A stretch of 64,000 bases of DNA from PALSA-1006 sp036171275 (GTDB taxonomy: Bacteria; Pseudomonadota; Gammaproteobacteria; Burkholderiales; Gallionellaceae): contig JAVHQT010000105.1 in the NCBI GenBank assembly GCA_036171275.1, positions 1-64,000 of the forward strand. The letters run 5' to 3'. This document shows positions 23,529 to 32,551 of the stretch, piece by piece. Numbering within the stretch: the stretch's first letter is position 1; each line of letters starts with the position of its first letter. The notes below the pieces were generated by a model. It was not told where the DNA came from and did no database searches. It was given only the letters and a program-made list of their open reading frames with translations. The translations under genes were made by a program, and so were the position numbers.

Positions 23529-25499
23529 CTACCTTCCGATTCCCAAGACTGTATCAAATAAAGTATTGGCAATTTGCATCGCTTTACCGGCGGCTTGATA
23601 GGCGCGTTGGTAGCGCATTAAATTTGCCGCTTCTTCATCTAAATTAACGCCGGAAAAAGCCTGTTGCGCCGCCACTGTTTCTTCTGCCATGCTGGTTTGC
23701 GCGGTGCTGGTAACTTGCAGTTCGTGGGTTTTATTGCCGATATCACTGACCCATTGCGAGTAAGCGCTTTGAAAAGTCAGCGTCGGGCCGCCGCCATTTG
23801 CCGCACCCAAGGTATTCTTGGTTTGCAAGTCCGCCATCAATAAAATGTTACTGCCATCGGCGGTTGCATTCAGGTTGGGGCCAACGGTAAATTCATCTCC
23901 TGCTGCCGGATCACCGGTGATTTTTGTCGTCCATCCATTGACGCTAATATCTTGACCAGGAACATAGTTCATACCGGTTGCCAGCGGCACTCCTGCCGTT
24001 TGATCAAAAATATCAAACGTAGTCGGACTGGTAAAGGTCAGTTTTACTTCATTTTGTAGCGCTCGATCCGTGGCAGAATGTGCGGAATCAGGGCTGTTCA
24101 ACATCAGTTTTTTATCAACAGCACCGGTAGCAATGCGCCCTGTTCCCTGATTACTTAAGGGCGCATTGGTGCGAAACGGCAAGGCAGCGGCAATCTTTGC
24201 CGGATCCGTCAGCGCCACCCCAATATCGCGCGCTGCGTTCACCGTGGGGCGAATCATGTAAGTATCACCAGGCATTGCGCCTTCTGTTGTGCTGAGTGTC
24301 AAGCCGTCAATCGGCTCATCGGGCAAACCGGCATCGAAGTGCATTTCTTTGTTATCCGATAAACGGCGCAAGGTGTAACTATTTTCACCATTAAAACGCA
24401 AGAAATAATCGCTGCCAGTCAAGGCTGCGTAACCCGCTGCATTGGCGATCGTGGCGCTCACCGCCGCATTTCCTTTGTTTAAAGTATTGGCGAATACCGG
24501 TGGATTCGGTTGCGTAAAGAAGTTTTCGCCTAAAGCGCCATTTAAATCTTGTCCCAGTTGATGTTGTTGATTCATCAATCCGGCTATTCCCATCGCAACC
24601 CGACCCAGCGTATTTTGTGATTTGGCTAATGTTTCATCCCGAAAAGTCAGAAAGCCGCCCAAGTTTCCGCCCTGCAAACTACTTTGTTGCAAGGTGGTTT
24701 TGGTGCCGTTTAAATTATTGTAAACAATGTCTTGTTTAGAAGGATCAGCCGGCGATTGAGCAATGTCTAACGTGTAAGCAGACGCGCCAACTACCAAAGA
24801 CTGACCATTGCCAATAAAGACGTTATAAGCGCCATCGCTTTGCCGCACCACCGTCGCCTTAACTTCGGTATTCAATTTAGCGACTAATTGATCTCGCTGA
24901 TCCAACAAATCATTGGGCGGCTGACCACTGCCGGCTTGCTGCATGACAATATTATGATTTAACGCCGCAATTTGCTTGGCCGCGCTGTTGACCAACGAAA
25001 TACTATTTTCAATTTGGCTACCCACCGAATTATTAACATCAATAAATCGTTGGCTTAACGATTGAAAGCGGGCGGTTAACGCATTGCCGGTGTTAATCAT
25101 TGCTTGCCGCGCTGGCTGCGATTCTGGTGCAGCTGCCACATTATTCACCGCACTAAAAAATTCTTGCACCGCCGGCGAAATTCCAGCATCAGGATCGGCA
25201 ATCACATTATCAATTTGTTGAATTTGCGCATGGTAGGTATTCAACATAGCCGCCTGACTTTGTTCAGACAACACCTGTCCATTCAAAAATTGGCTGTAAG
25301 CGCGTTTAACAGTATTGACATCCACGCCCTGCCCCAAGTAGCCGCCGCCGGTATATTGTGGCAAACGCGTTCCGGTCAAAACTTCTTGACGTGAATAACC
25401 TTGCGTATTTGCATTCGCAATGTTGTGTCCCGTTGTTTGCAGACCAATTTGTGCAGCACTGAGGGCGCTGACGGTGCTTCCCATCACTCCGCTAGGCAT
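23529..25499 (-). CDS. flgK: Flagellar hook-associated protein 1 (FlgK)
   Basis: 656-residue first hook-filament junction protein. N-terminal rod-like motif STVSALSAAQIGLQTTGHNIANANTQGYSRQ (in the first about 40 residues) and the C-terminal EEAANLMRYQRAYQAAGKAMQIANTLFDTVL block are diagnostic. The central part is longer than in E. coli FlgK (547 residues) by about 100 residues, consistent with an enlarged surface domain containing two similar FT(V/I)xP-type motifs (DEFTVGPN and the TYMIRPTV strand). Upstream spacing to flgJ is unusually large (about 300 nt) because of inserted repeats. Confidence 0.92.
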   Translation of the reverse strand: MPSGVMGSTVSALSAAQIGLQTTGHNIANANTQGYSRQEVLTGTRLPQYTGGGYLGQGVDVNTVKRAYSQFLNGQVLSEQSQAAMLNTYHAQIQQIDNVIADPDAGISPAVQEFFSAVNNVAAAPESQPARQAMINTGNALTARFQSLSQRFIDVNNSVGSQIENSISLVNSAAKQIAALNHNIVMQQAGSGQPPNDLLDQRDQLVAKLNTEVKATVVRQSDGAYNVFIGNGQSLVVGASAYTLDIAQSPADPSKQDIVYNNLNGTKTTLQQSSLQGGNLGGFLTFRDETLAKSQNTLGRVAMGIAGLMNQQHQLGQDLNGALGENFFTQPNPPVFANTLNKGNAAVSATIANAAGYAALTGSDYFLRFNGENSYTLRRLSDNKEMHFDAGLPDEPIDGLTLSTTEGAMPGDTYMIRPTVNAARDIGVALTDPAKIAAALPFRTNAPLSNQGTGRIATGAVDKKLMLNSPDSAHSATDRALQNEVKLTFTSPTTFDIFDQTAGVPLATGMNYVPGQDISVNGWTTKITGDPAAGDEFTVGPNLNATADGSNILLMADLQTKNTLGAANGGGPTLTFQSAYSQWVSDIGNKTHELQVTSTAQTSMAEETVAAQQAFSGVNLDEEAANLMRYQRAYQAAGKAMQIANTLFDTVLGIGR

Positions 25500-25562
25500 T
25501 TTTTTCTCCTAAGACTCCTTACAGGAGCACTTGTCTTTCATTATCGGCCATCTGTACAACAA

Positions 25563-25660
25563 CTTAAGGGGGGCGCTAATTAAATCAACCGTTCGCCTTA
25601 AGCCCTTAGACAAACTCAGGCGAATAGTGTCGAAAGATGATTTTAACGAATTGATTTATT
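25563..25660. repeat. Long intergenic palindromic repeat (copy 4) between flgK and flgJ
   Basis: TTAAGGGGGGCGCTAATTAA opens the element and GTTCGCCTTAAGCCC and ACTCAGGCGAATA form its REP-like part. TAACGAATTGATT (25644-25656) is an exact IHF-consensus site. It splits the flgJ-flgK part of the flagellar operon. Confidence 0.6.
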
Positions 25661-25743
25661 TGATCTAAATCGCCGCTTCCTGCAAATCATCTTTAAAATT
25701 TATTTGCCGTCTTTCTCATGCAGAAAAACAAAAAAGCTATTAA

Positions 25744-25756
25744 AATCAAGTAGTTA
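25744..25756 (+). repeat. IHF-core repeat copy (exact)
   Basis: AATCAAGTAGTTA; second site in the flgJ-flgK spacer, in the opposite orientation to the one at 25644, about 100 bp away. Confidence 0.6.
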
Positions 25757-25798
25757 CCAACATTATCAAACTAAAGCAAGCCAGCAAACAGCATTGAG

Positions 25799-26671
25799 TT
25801 ATGCTAGGGCATTGACGCTTTGAATTACCTTAGTCAGCTTTTCTGCATAATTCGGATCGGTTGCATAGCCGGCTTGCTGAATAGCTTGCGCAAAACCCTG
25901 AGCGCTGCCGCCTTGCTCAATCACATTCGCGTAACGCGGATTGCTACTCATCAAATGGGCGTAATCGGTAAACGCCGCCGCATAAGAATCATAGGCGCGG
26001 AATCTTTCCACTTGCTTGCTGGCAACGCCATTGTGATATTCCGTGGTCATCACTTCGGCGACTTTACCGTTCCAATTCGCACCGGCTTTTACGCCAAATA
26101 GATTATGGCTATTACTGCCATCGGCGGCTTTAATTTCACGCCGTCCCCAGCCACTTTCTAAAGCGGCTTGCCCCACCATCATCTGGGCAGGAATACCGGT
26201 TTGCCGACTGGCTTGTTCGGCGTGCGGCATCAACTTACGAACAAAATCTTGTTGGAAATTTTCGTTATACGCTGCCGAACCCATGGTGCGTACTGCTGCC
26301 GACGGCCCAGCAACGCCCGTTGCCCCCGTGACACTTTGCGCATTGCCTGGCGCACCGGTCGCCATCGAAGCCTGACTCAACTGCCGCGCCATGATATCTG
26401 CCAGTCCGACGCCGTGACCCGAAGCCATACTTTGTGCTAATTGCTGATCCAACATGCCGGTAAACATCTTGGTTTGTTCGGTATCTAACATGCCATCTTG
26501 CGGCGTTGCTTCGCGCATACTTTTTAACATCATGTTCAGAAAAACCTGCTCAAACTGCTGCGAAGCGCCGCGTAACGCCTGGTCAGGCGCTTGCTTTGCT
26601 TGCAGCTTTAAGCGATCTAAACTTTGTGCATCCGTGGCCAAACTGGCCACATTATTAGTTGGAATACTCAT
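25799..26671 (-). CDS. flgJ: Flagellar rod assembly protein / peptidoglycan hydrolase FlgJ
   Basis: 290-residue bifunctional protein. Residues about 1-110 form the rod-capping domain (ASQQFEQVFLNMMLKSMREATP, DTEQTKMFTGMLDQQLAQSMA). Residues about 145-290 are the GH73 glucosaminidase-type domain that opens peptidoglycan for the rod: AEQASRQTGIPAQMMVGQAALESGWG, with the catalytic glutamate in ALESGWG, and SHNLFGVKAG. The full dual-domain length is typical for beta/gammaproteobacteria. Its start is 2 nt after the flgI stop. Confidence 0.92.
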   Translation of the reverse strand: MSIPTNNVASLATDAQSLDRLKLQAKQAPDQALRGASQQFEQVFLNMMLKSMREATPQDGMLDTEQTKMFTGMLDQQLAQSMASGHGVGLADIMARQLSQASMATGAPGNAQSVTGATGVAGPSAAVRTMGSAAYNENFQQDFVRKLMPHAEQASRQTGIPAQMMVGQAALESGWGRREIKAADGSNSHNLFGVKAGANWNGKVAEVMTTEYHNGVASKQVERFRAYDSYAAAFTDYAHLMSSNPRYANVIEQGGSAQGFAQAIQQAGYATDPNYAEKLTKVIQSVNALA

Positions 26672-26673
26672 GA

Positions 26674-27750
26674 TTAAATAATCTCCAGTTCTGCCCGCAG
26701 CGCCCCTGCCGCTTTCATCGCTTGCAAAATTGCCAACATATCTTGTGGCGTTGCACCAATTGCATTCAGGGCTTTCACCACATCACCCAACGCAACACCA
26801 TGTTTTAATTGTACTAAACTACCGCGTTCTGGTGGAAATTCAACCAGGGCTTTTGCGCCTGCGACCGGTGCCGTTGCAGGTTTTGGCCTAGCGAGCTCAT
26901 CCGCATTGACCACCACGGTTAAGGAGCCATGAGCAACCGCACAATCTTCCAGCAACACAGCTTGATTCATCACCACCGAACCGGTACGCGCATTGATAAT
27001 CACGCGCGCAACAGGAACAGCAGCGGTCACTTGCAAATTTTCAACCCGCGAAATAAAAGCGACGCGCGCATTGCCCATGGGCGCTCTAATTTGCACAGTT
27101 CGATTATCCAACGCCACGGCAATTTCGACTGTAGGCGATAACTCACGATTCACCGCATCAGCTAAACGCGCCGCCGTGGTGAAATCGCCCTGATTTAATT
27201 CCATATAAATAAAGTCACCATTGCCCAACGCCGTAGGCACGATGCGCTCAACCGTTGCCCCATTGGGAATTCGCCCGACAATCAAATGATTCACCACTTC
27301 TTTACCGGTACCAGCTGGTGCAATCAATAAATTACCTTGCCCCATGGCATAAATTTTACCATCCGCGCCTTTTAAGGGTGTCATCAGCAACGTGCCACCG
27401 CGCAAACTTTTTGCGCTACCAAACGAGGAAACCGTGATATCAATGGTTTGCCCCGGACGCGCAAAAGCTGGCAAGGATGCCGTCACCGTCACTGCGGCGA
27501 CATTCTTCAATTGCAAATTTGTTCCTGGCGGCAACTTCACGCCCAGCTCCGTCATCATGGTCAGCGTACTGTTGATCGTATAGGGTGTTTGATCGCCAGT
27601 ACCGTCCAGCCCAACCACCAGACCATAGCCCAATAATTGGTTTTCACGCACACCCAAAATGCTTGCCATATCTTTAATACGTTCAGCAGCCACCGGGAAT
27701 GACGCCAATAACACGCTAAAAATGAAAAGCTTTTTAATCAATGTATTCAT
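26674..27750 (-). CDS. flgI: Flagellar P-ring protein FlgI
   Basis: 358-residue periplasmic protein that forms the peptidoglycan-layer bushing of the flagellar rod. Signal peptide 1-22 (LFIFSVLLASFPVAA-E). Diagnostic blocks: RIKDMASILGVRENQLLGYG (23-42), GLDGTGDQTPYT, SSFGSAKSLRGGTLLMTPLKG and the C-terminal GATPQDMLAILQAMKAAGALRAELEII. Length equals the family norm. Starts 12 nt after flgH and abuts flgJ. Confidence 0.94.
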   Translation of the reverse strand: MNTLIKKLFIFSVLLASFPVAAERIKDMASILGVRENQLLGYGLVVGLDGTGDQTPYTINSTLTMMTELGVKLPPGTNLQLKNVAAVTVTASLPAFARPGQTIDITVSSFGSAKSLRGGTLLMTPLKGADGKIYAMGQGNLLIAPAGTGKEVVNHLIVGRIPNGATVERIVPTALGNGDFIYMELNQGDFTTAARLADAVNRELSPTVEIAVALDNRTVQIRAPMGNARVAFISRVENLQVTAAVPVARVIINARTGSVVMNQAVLLEDCAVAHGSLTVVVNADELARPKPATAPVAGAKALVEFPPERGSLVQLKHGVALGDVVKALNAIGATPQDMLAILQAMKAAGALRAELEII

Positions 27751-27762
27751 GATGTTACCTGA

Positions 27763-28416
27763 CTAAAAATACAGCTTCTTTGGCAAAAAGAAACTTGATA
27801 AACGATTAAAGAAGCCGGGCTCGGGCGTCGGGTCAATGCTGTTTGAATTTCGATGTTCCAACTGCATATTCGCCACCTCGACTGATTGAACCGTATTATT
27901 AGGGTTAATGGTTTGCGGATTGATAATGCCGGAAAAACGCACGTAAGTAAAATTGGTATCCTCATTGGCAAACTTAACCAATTTGTCGCCACACACTAAC
28001 AAATTACCGTTATCTAACACCATCACTACAGTGGCAATAATCTTGCCAGAGAAACTGGTCACCACGGGACGCTCCGGCTCGGTCGATGCTTTCTTGGTTT
28101 TGCTCTTAGCAACGGTTTGTTTTGCCGCTGCCTCTTTAGGGGGCACAGCGGCTGATTTTTCCACCGGGGCAACCGGCTTAGGCGCAGTCGTTTCTTCGCC
28201 AACATTAATCGTCAATTCATCGCCTACGTTGCGCGCATGACGATCTTCAAACAAAGGACGCAGTGTCCCTGCGCGATAAATTGCCCCATCATCGTAACTC
28301 GTCACCCGATCTGGAATTGGACACGCTGCCATCGGCACTTTGCGCTTTACCTGAGCGCAGCCGATTAGACCAATTGCCACTACCACCATCAGCATCAATT
28401 TAAAGTAACGCATCAT
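27763..28416 (-). CDS. flgH: Flagellar L-ring protein FlgH (lipoprotein) with altered middle region
   Basis: 217-residue outer-membrane lipoprotein. Type II signal peptide ends LIG-C (VVVAIGLIGC). The conserved N-terminal part RPLFEDRHARNVGDELTINV and the C-terminal part FSGIINPQTINPNNTVQSVEVA are intact, but the region between, which in E. coli is a Ser/Asn/Gly-rich segment, is replaced by about 50 residues rich in Lys, Ala and Pro (PKPVAPVEKSAAVPPKEAAA, KSKTKKASTEPER). GAGGA precedes ATG 28416 by 5 nt; ATG 28413 is the alternative. The 28-residue extension to 28500 overlaps flgG and is rejected. Confidence 0.88.
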   Translation of the reverse strand: MMRYFKLMLMVVVAIGLIGCAQVKRKVPMAACPIPDRVTSYDDGAIYRAGTLRPLFEDRHARNVGDELTINVGEETTAPKPVAPVEKSAAVPPKEAAAKQTVAKSKTKKASTEPERPVVTSFSGKIIATVVMVLDNGNLLVCGDKLVKFANEDTNFTYVRFSGIINPQTINPNNTVQSVEVANMQLEHRNSNSIDPTPEPGFFNRLSSFFLPKKLYF

Positions 28417-28429
28417 TATTTTCCTCAGC

Positions 28430-29212
28430 TTAAATCTGCGAAAGCTTTTGTAACATTTGATCAGACGTTGAAATTGCCTTGGAATTAATCTCATAAGCAC
28501 GTTGCGTCTGAATCATATTCACCAACTCCTCCACCACATTCACGTTTGAAGTTTCGATATATCCTTGCCCTAAAGTACCCGTACCGTTCACCCCTGGCGC
28601 AGAAGTAGAAGCCGCACCAGAAGACGCTGTTTCCATATACAAATTTTGTCCTACGCTTTGCAAGCCGGTGGGATTGATAAACGAAGTCAGCTGCATCGTA
28701 CCAATTTGAATCGGCGCGACGGTACCGGCTTGTGTCACCGAAACCGTGCCATCCTGCCCGATAGTCACACTGGTTGAATTAGCCGGAATCGTCATCGCCG
28801 GCTGAATCACAAAGCCGCTGGCGGTCACGATCTGCCCCTGACTATCGGTCTGAAATGAACCATCGCGGGTATAGGCCGACGTACCATCCGGCATTAACAC
28901 CTGAAAAAAACCACTGCCCTGAATCGCCACATCTAATTTATTACCCGTTTGCTGCATATTCCCTTGGGTATGAATACGCTCTGCCGCCACCGGACGGACA
29001 CCCGTACCAATTTGTAGCCCAGATGGAATTTGTGTTTGCGAGGAGGATTGCGCTCCAGGTTGGCGCAAATTTTGATACAGCAAATCTTCAAACACAGCGC
29101 GGGAACGTTTAAAGCCGGTTGTACTGACGTTAGCCAAATTATTCGCTACCACATCCATCTGCGTTTGTTGCGCATCCAACCCCGTTTTAGAAATCCACAA
29201 GGAACGAATCAT
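28430..29212 (-). CDS. flgG: Flagellar distal rod protein FlgG
   Basis: 260-residue rod protein exported by the flagellar apparatus. N-terminal SLWISKTGLDAQQTQMDVVANNLANVSTTGFKRSR (4-38, in pieces) and C-terminal NVVEELVNMIQTQRAYEINS are the rod/hook signatures; DGSFQTDSQGQIVTASG is the central FlgG-specific part. AGGAG lies 7 nt before the ATG. It is the first gene of this flagellar run; flgB-flgF, which usually precede it, are not in the window. Confidence 0.94.
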   Translation of the reverse strand: MIRSLWISKTGLDAQQTQMDVVANNLANVSTTGFKRSRAVFEDLLYQNLRQPGAQSSSQTQIPSGLQIGTGVRPVAAERIHTQGNMQQTGNKLDVAIQGSGFFQVLMPDGTSAYTRDGSFQTDSQGQIVTASGFVIQPAMTIPANSTSVTIGQDGTVSVTQAGTVAPIQIGTMQLTSFINPTGLQSVGQNLYMETASSGAASTSAPGVNGTGTLGQGYIETSNVNVVEELVNMIQTQRAYEINSKAISTSDQMLQKLSQI

Positions 29213-29700
29213 GTCATTACTCCTTTAATTAACCGACTATGTATTTGGCGCAAAGCCAAAAGCCGATTGCACTTGACGCAATGTTAGCCGAATAAGAGAC
29301 AGTCAAATTGACAATGAGAGGGGCAAAACTAGGCTTATTTGATACTTACACCGCGTGCAGCGCCCGCAAACAAACATCAAAATGCAAAAAATACAACGCA
29401 AAATAACTATAAGTACCTGATTATATTGAATAATATTTTACAGCTAAGCGGTGTACTTTCATATTAAAGAAAACAAGCATGAACAGTGACAAGGCGCATT
29501 TCTTCCCCGAATTGACTAAAGCGGAGAAAGCAACTCAGCCCGCTCCTGCCCCTTGGATTAAGGTTAGGCTCGAGCGTTAGGTTCTGCTCTAATGCAGGCG
29601 CGTGGGAACGAAAAAAGATAGCTAGCGGGTCAAATTAAAACTTCCGTCGTGCTGGGCAAGCAGTTTTTCAATTTCTGCTAATCGCTTTGCACCCAGTATT
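29213..29700. other. Non-coding region upstream of flgG
   Basis: No gene recognised. TTTGGCGCAAAGCCAAA (29244-29260) is a hairpin in the flgG leader. I could not find a convincing sigma-28 or sigma-54 promoter. An IHF-like copy lies at 29410-29422. A 30-codon open stretch at about 29620-29712 (minus) after yqaA has protein-like content but no start. Confidence 0.45.
29410..29422 (-). repeat. IHF-core repeat copy (one mismatch)
   Basis: TAAGTACCTGATT, extended as CTGATTATATTGAATAAT; about 200 bp upstream of flgG. Confidence 0.6.
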
Positions 29701-30117
29701 TCACAGTGCGGAAGTGGCTAGCACTGCGTAGCGCGCAAATTTGCCGATGAACATCAAAAAAAGGGCTTGCCAAGGATTAAGCCTTAGCCAGCCTGCCGCA
29801 AGACACAAAGCATCCCCCACCAACGGTAACCAAGCGAATAGCAAACTAGCTACGCCATAGCGTTGTACTTTTTCTAGCTGTTTGAATGTTTTTGTGTGCG
29901 GTGAAAACCAGCCCATCACAAATGAAATCAGGCCACCCAGCGTGTTGCCGAGACTGGCGATACTAAGCGCAGACCAATATAGTTCAGGATGAAGTTTGAG
30001 AACACCAAGCAAAACGAACTCAGAACCTCCCGGTAATAATGTCGCGCCTAGCAAGCTGGATAAAAACAATCCGCCCAAAGTCAGATCGCTGTTGAGCCAT
30101 TGATTTAAATAGTCCAA
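29701..30117 (-). CDS. yqaA: YqaA/DedA-like small membrane protein
   Basis: 138-residue inner-membrane protein of the YqaA branch of the VTT/DedA superfamily. Core features: LSSLLGATLLPGGSEFVLLG (19-38), SLGNTLGGLISFVMGWF and WLPLVGDALCLAAGWLRLNPW followed by GKFARYAVLA. DedA-type proteins support lipid or proton homeostasis; YqaA itself has no firm role. The start codon is TTG (30117) with GGGA 7 nt before it; no in-frame ATG occurs before the first helix. It ends slightly earlier than the E. coli protein. Confidence 0.75.
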   Translation of the reverse strand: MDYLNQWLNSDLTLGGLFLSSLLGATLLPGGSEFVLLGVLKLHPELYWSALSIASLGNTLGGLISFVMGWFSPHTKTFKQLEKVQRYGVASLLFAWLPLVGDALCLAAGWLRLNPWQALFLMFIGKFARYAVLATSAL

Positions 30118-30305
30118 TTTTTAATCCCATTGGTCTGCGATAAAACTCGCTAAACTCAAATTTAAAGCGCTCCTAAAATTCAATTTGCGTAGCCAGGCAA
30201 GGGGCGATCAAGCAATGCGGGCGCAATCGCTATACCGGATGGCAAGGCGTCATTTTTGATGAGCAACGCAGCCTCGCGAAGTCAATTTAATGTTTGGCGC
30301 TAGCC

Positions 30306-30340
30306 AAAAAAATCCGTGTTTCCTTCGGGGAACACGGATT
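30306..30340 (-). terminator. Rho-independent terminator downstream of lpdA
   Basis: On the minus strand AATCCGTGTT (30340-30331) and AACACGGATT (30320-30311) form a 10-bp stem capped by CC-CGAA-GG, followed by a T-run (30312-30306). About 180 nt after the lpdA stop. Confidence 0.8.
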
Positions 30341-30359
30341 TAATCTACCGTTTGCCATG

Positions 30360-30525
30360 GTCTGCTCAAGCGATGAGATTCGGTTATTGCTTGATATGCA
30401 ATTTATTCCGCCATAGTTCGTCAAGACACTTCTGAGCTGATCGAAGCGCTGTGCTTGCGCTATTCGCCTACAGACGGCCTACACCTTGCGGCGCGCCACG
30501 AACCGAATCAGCGCTTCCTTAAGCT
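30360..30525. repeat. Long intergenic palindromic repeat (copy 5), overlaps lpdA stop
   Basis: ATTCGGTTATTGCTTGATAT starts one end; AATCAGCGCTTCCTTAA (30506-30522) at the other is identical to 56712-56728. GTTCGTCAAGACACTTCTGA and TGATCGAAGCG are its REP-like part. The lpdA stop codon (30519-30521) lies in the shared 17-mer. Confidence 0.65.
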
Positions 30526-32279
30526 TTTTTCTTGGGCGGCAGCAAGTCGGTAATCGTACCTTCCGCCATCTCAGCGGCAAAACAGAGGGTTTCGGATAAC
30601 GTCGGATGCGGGTGAATGGTCAGGCAAATATCTTCCATATCTGCGCCCATTTCTAACGCTAAAACAGCTTCGGCTATCAGCTCACCGGCGTTGGCACCGA
30701 CGATGCCCGCACCCAAAATGCGCCTTGTTTTTGGATCAAGTAACACTTTGGTCGAGCCTTCTTCACGCGTCATCGCCAAAGCGCGACCGGAAGCAGCCCA
30801 AGGGAAACTGCCTTTTTCATACTCAATCCCTTGTGCTTTCGCCTGGGTTTCGGTCAAACCCATCCAAGCAATTTCCGGATCGGTATAGGCAACCGAAGGA
30901 ATGGTCAGCGGTTCAAAGAACGCTTTATGTCCAGCAATGTTTTCAGCCGCCACTTTGCCTTCATGCACGGCTTTATGGGCCAACATTGGATCACCGACAA
31001 TATCGCCTATCGCATAAATATGCGGAACATTGGTAACTTGTTGTTTATTAACAGGAATAAAGCCACGCTCATTGACCAAAACACCGGCTGCTTCCACGTT
31101 TATCGCCCGACCATTGGGACGACGACCCACGGCCATCAGCACGCGGTCATACAGTTGCGGTTCAGGTGCTTGCTCACCTTCAAAAGTAACGCGTAGTCCT
31201 TCCGGCAAGGCTTCAATTTGCGTCACTTTGGTTTTTAGATAAATGGCTTGGTAGCGTTTGGCGATGCGGTTATGCAAGGGTTTTACCAAATCTTTATCTG
31301 CGCCCGGCATCAACTGATCCATAAATTCGACCACGGTAATTTGGCTGCCCAGCGCGTCATACACCGTCGCCATTTCCAAGCCAATAATGCCCCCACCAAT
31401 AATCAACAGGCGTTTCGGGACGTCTTGCAAGGCAAGGGCGCCGGTGGAATCAATGATGCGCGGATCGTCGTAAGGAAAACCAGGAATGCGCGCCACGCTC
31501 GAACCGGCAGCGATAATTGCGCTATCAAAGGTAACCGTTTTTTCACCTTCAGGGGTTTGCAGCGTTAGCGAATTGGGCGAACTGAACTGCGCTGTGCCGC
31601 GCAATACCTGCACTTTGCGCTGTTTTGCCAGCGCCGCTAGTCCGCCTGTTAGTTTGCTGATCACGCTTTCTTTCCAACTGCGAATTTGATTAATATCAAT
31701 GTGCGGTTTAGCAAACGTCACGCCGTGACGGGCAACCTCGTCGGCTTCAGTAATCACTTTTGCGACGTGCAACAACGCTTTAGAGGGAATGCAACCGACA
31801 TTCAAACAGACGCCACCTAAGCTGGCATATTTTTCGATTAGCAATACTTGCTTACCTAAATCCGCCGCGCGGAAAGCCGCTGTGTATCCGCCAGGACCTG
31901 CGCCCAACACCACCACTTCGGCGTGAAAATCACCTTTAGTAACTGTTGCCTTGACCGTTGGCGCTACAGAAACTGCGGCGACTGGCGTGATTTGCGCAGG
32001 CGCAGCGATTTCAGCGGTGGCAGGTTGAGCAGTTCTTGCCGCCCCTTCCAGCAACAAAATCACCGAACCTTCACTGACCTTATCGCCCACTTTAAGCTGC
32101 AGTTCTTTGACCACTCCACTACTAGGTGACGGCACTTCCATGGTCGCCTTATCAGTTTCTAGGGTAATTAACGCTTGCTCGGCTGCCACGTTATCGCCCA
32201 CTTTGACGGCAATTTCAATCACTGCAACGCTTTTTGCCCCGCCGATATCAGGCACTTTAATTTCAATTATTTGACTCAT
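30519..32279 (-). CDS. lpdA: Dihydrolipoyl dehydrogenase with N-terminal lipoyl domain
   Basis: 586-residue flavoprotein, the E3 component that reoxidises dihydrolipoamide in 2-oxoacid dehydrogenase complexes. An N-terminal lipoyl domain (1-80) carries the lipoylation lysine K44 in ETDKATMEVP, then an Ala/Pro/Val linker (81-118). The E3 part has FAD motif GAGPGG (126-131), redox disulfide C158/C163 in GGVCLNVGCIPSK, NAD motif LLIIGGGIIGLEMA and catalytic HPHPTLSE (556-563). The lipoyl fusion is the form found in Neisseria and other betaproteobacteria, usually with aceE-aceF; those genes are absent here, so it is a stand-alone gene. Confidence 0.94.
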   Translation of the reverse strand: MSQIIEIKVPDIGGAKSVAVIEIAVKVGDNVAAEQALITLETDKATMEVPSPSSGVVKELQLKVGDKVSEGSVILLLEGAARTAQPATAEIAAPAQITPVAAVSVAPTVKATVTKGDFHAEVVVLGAGPGGYTAAFRAADLGKQVLLIEKYASLGGVCLNVGCIPSKALLHVAKVITEADEVARHGVTFAKPHIDINQIRSWKESVISKLTGGLAALAKQRKVQVLRGTAQFSSPNSLTLQTPEGEKTVTFDSAIIAAGSSVARIPGFPYDDPRIIDSTGALALQDVPKRLLIIGGGIIGLEMATVYDALGSQITVVEFMDQLMPGADKDLVKPLHNRIAKRYQAIYLKTKVTQIEALPEGLRVTFEGEQAPEPQLYDRVLMAVGRRPNGRAINVEAAGVLVNERGFIPVNKQQVTNVPHIYAIGDIVGDPMLAHKAVHEGKVAAENIAGHKAFFEPLTIPSVAYTDPEIAWMGLTETQAKAQGIEYEKGSFPWAASGRALAMTREEGSTKVLLDPKTRRILGAGIVGANAGELIAEAVLALEMGADMEDICLTIHPHPTLSETLCFAAEMAEGTITDLLPPKKKA

Positions 32280-32509
32280 CTCTTTTTCCTTTTAATAAAT
32301 AGCATAAAAATTTAGCCCTCACACCGCGCCACCGTCCGCCGCTCGGTGTTGGGTCTTTTAAGTGTATTGAAGTGCTTACCTAGCCGCGTAATTTCCCTGC
32401 TTAATCAGTGTTCTACAGTTATTTTAAGCTGAAACGCTGATTAAAATAACCAGAATTGCGCTGTATCGGCTCGCTTAATTTGCGCACTAAGTCGCACTTG
32501 TTAATTACA

Positions 32510-32522
32510 TAACTCATTGATT
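32510..32522 (-). repeat. IHF-core repeat copy (exact)
   Basis: TAACTCATTGATT followed by ATAAACAC; about 30 nt after the glmM stop codon in the glmM-lpdA spacer. Confidence 0.6.
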
Positions 32523-32551
32523 ATAAACACATTTTTACAAAAAACCGACAA

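Noticed and set aside
29620..29712. About 30 codons (minus) after yqaA reading LGAKRLAEIEKLLAQHDG
   Set aside because: Protein-like, but opens after a stop with no usable start codon and overlaps yqaA; at most a gene remnant. yqaA itself does not need a frameshift to reach it.
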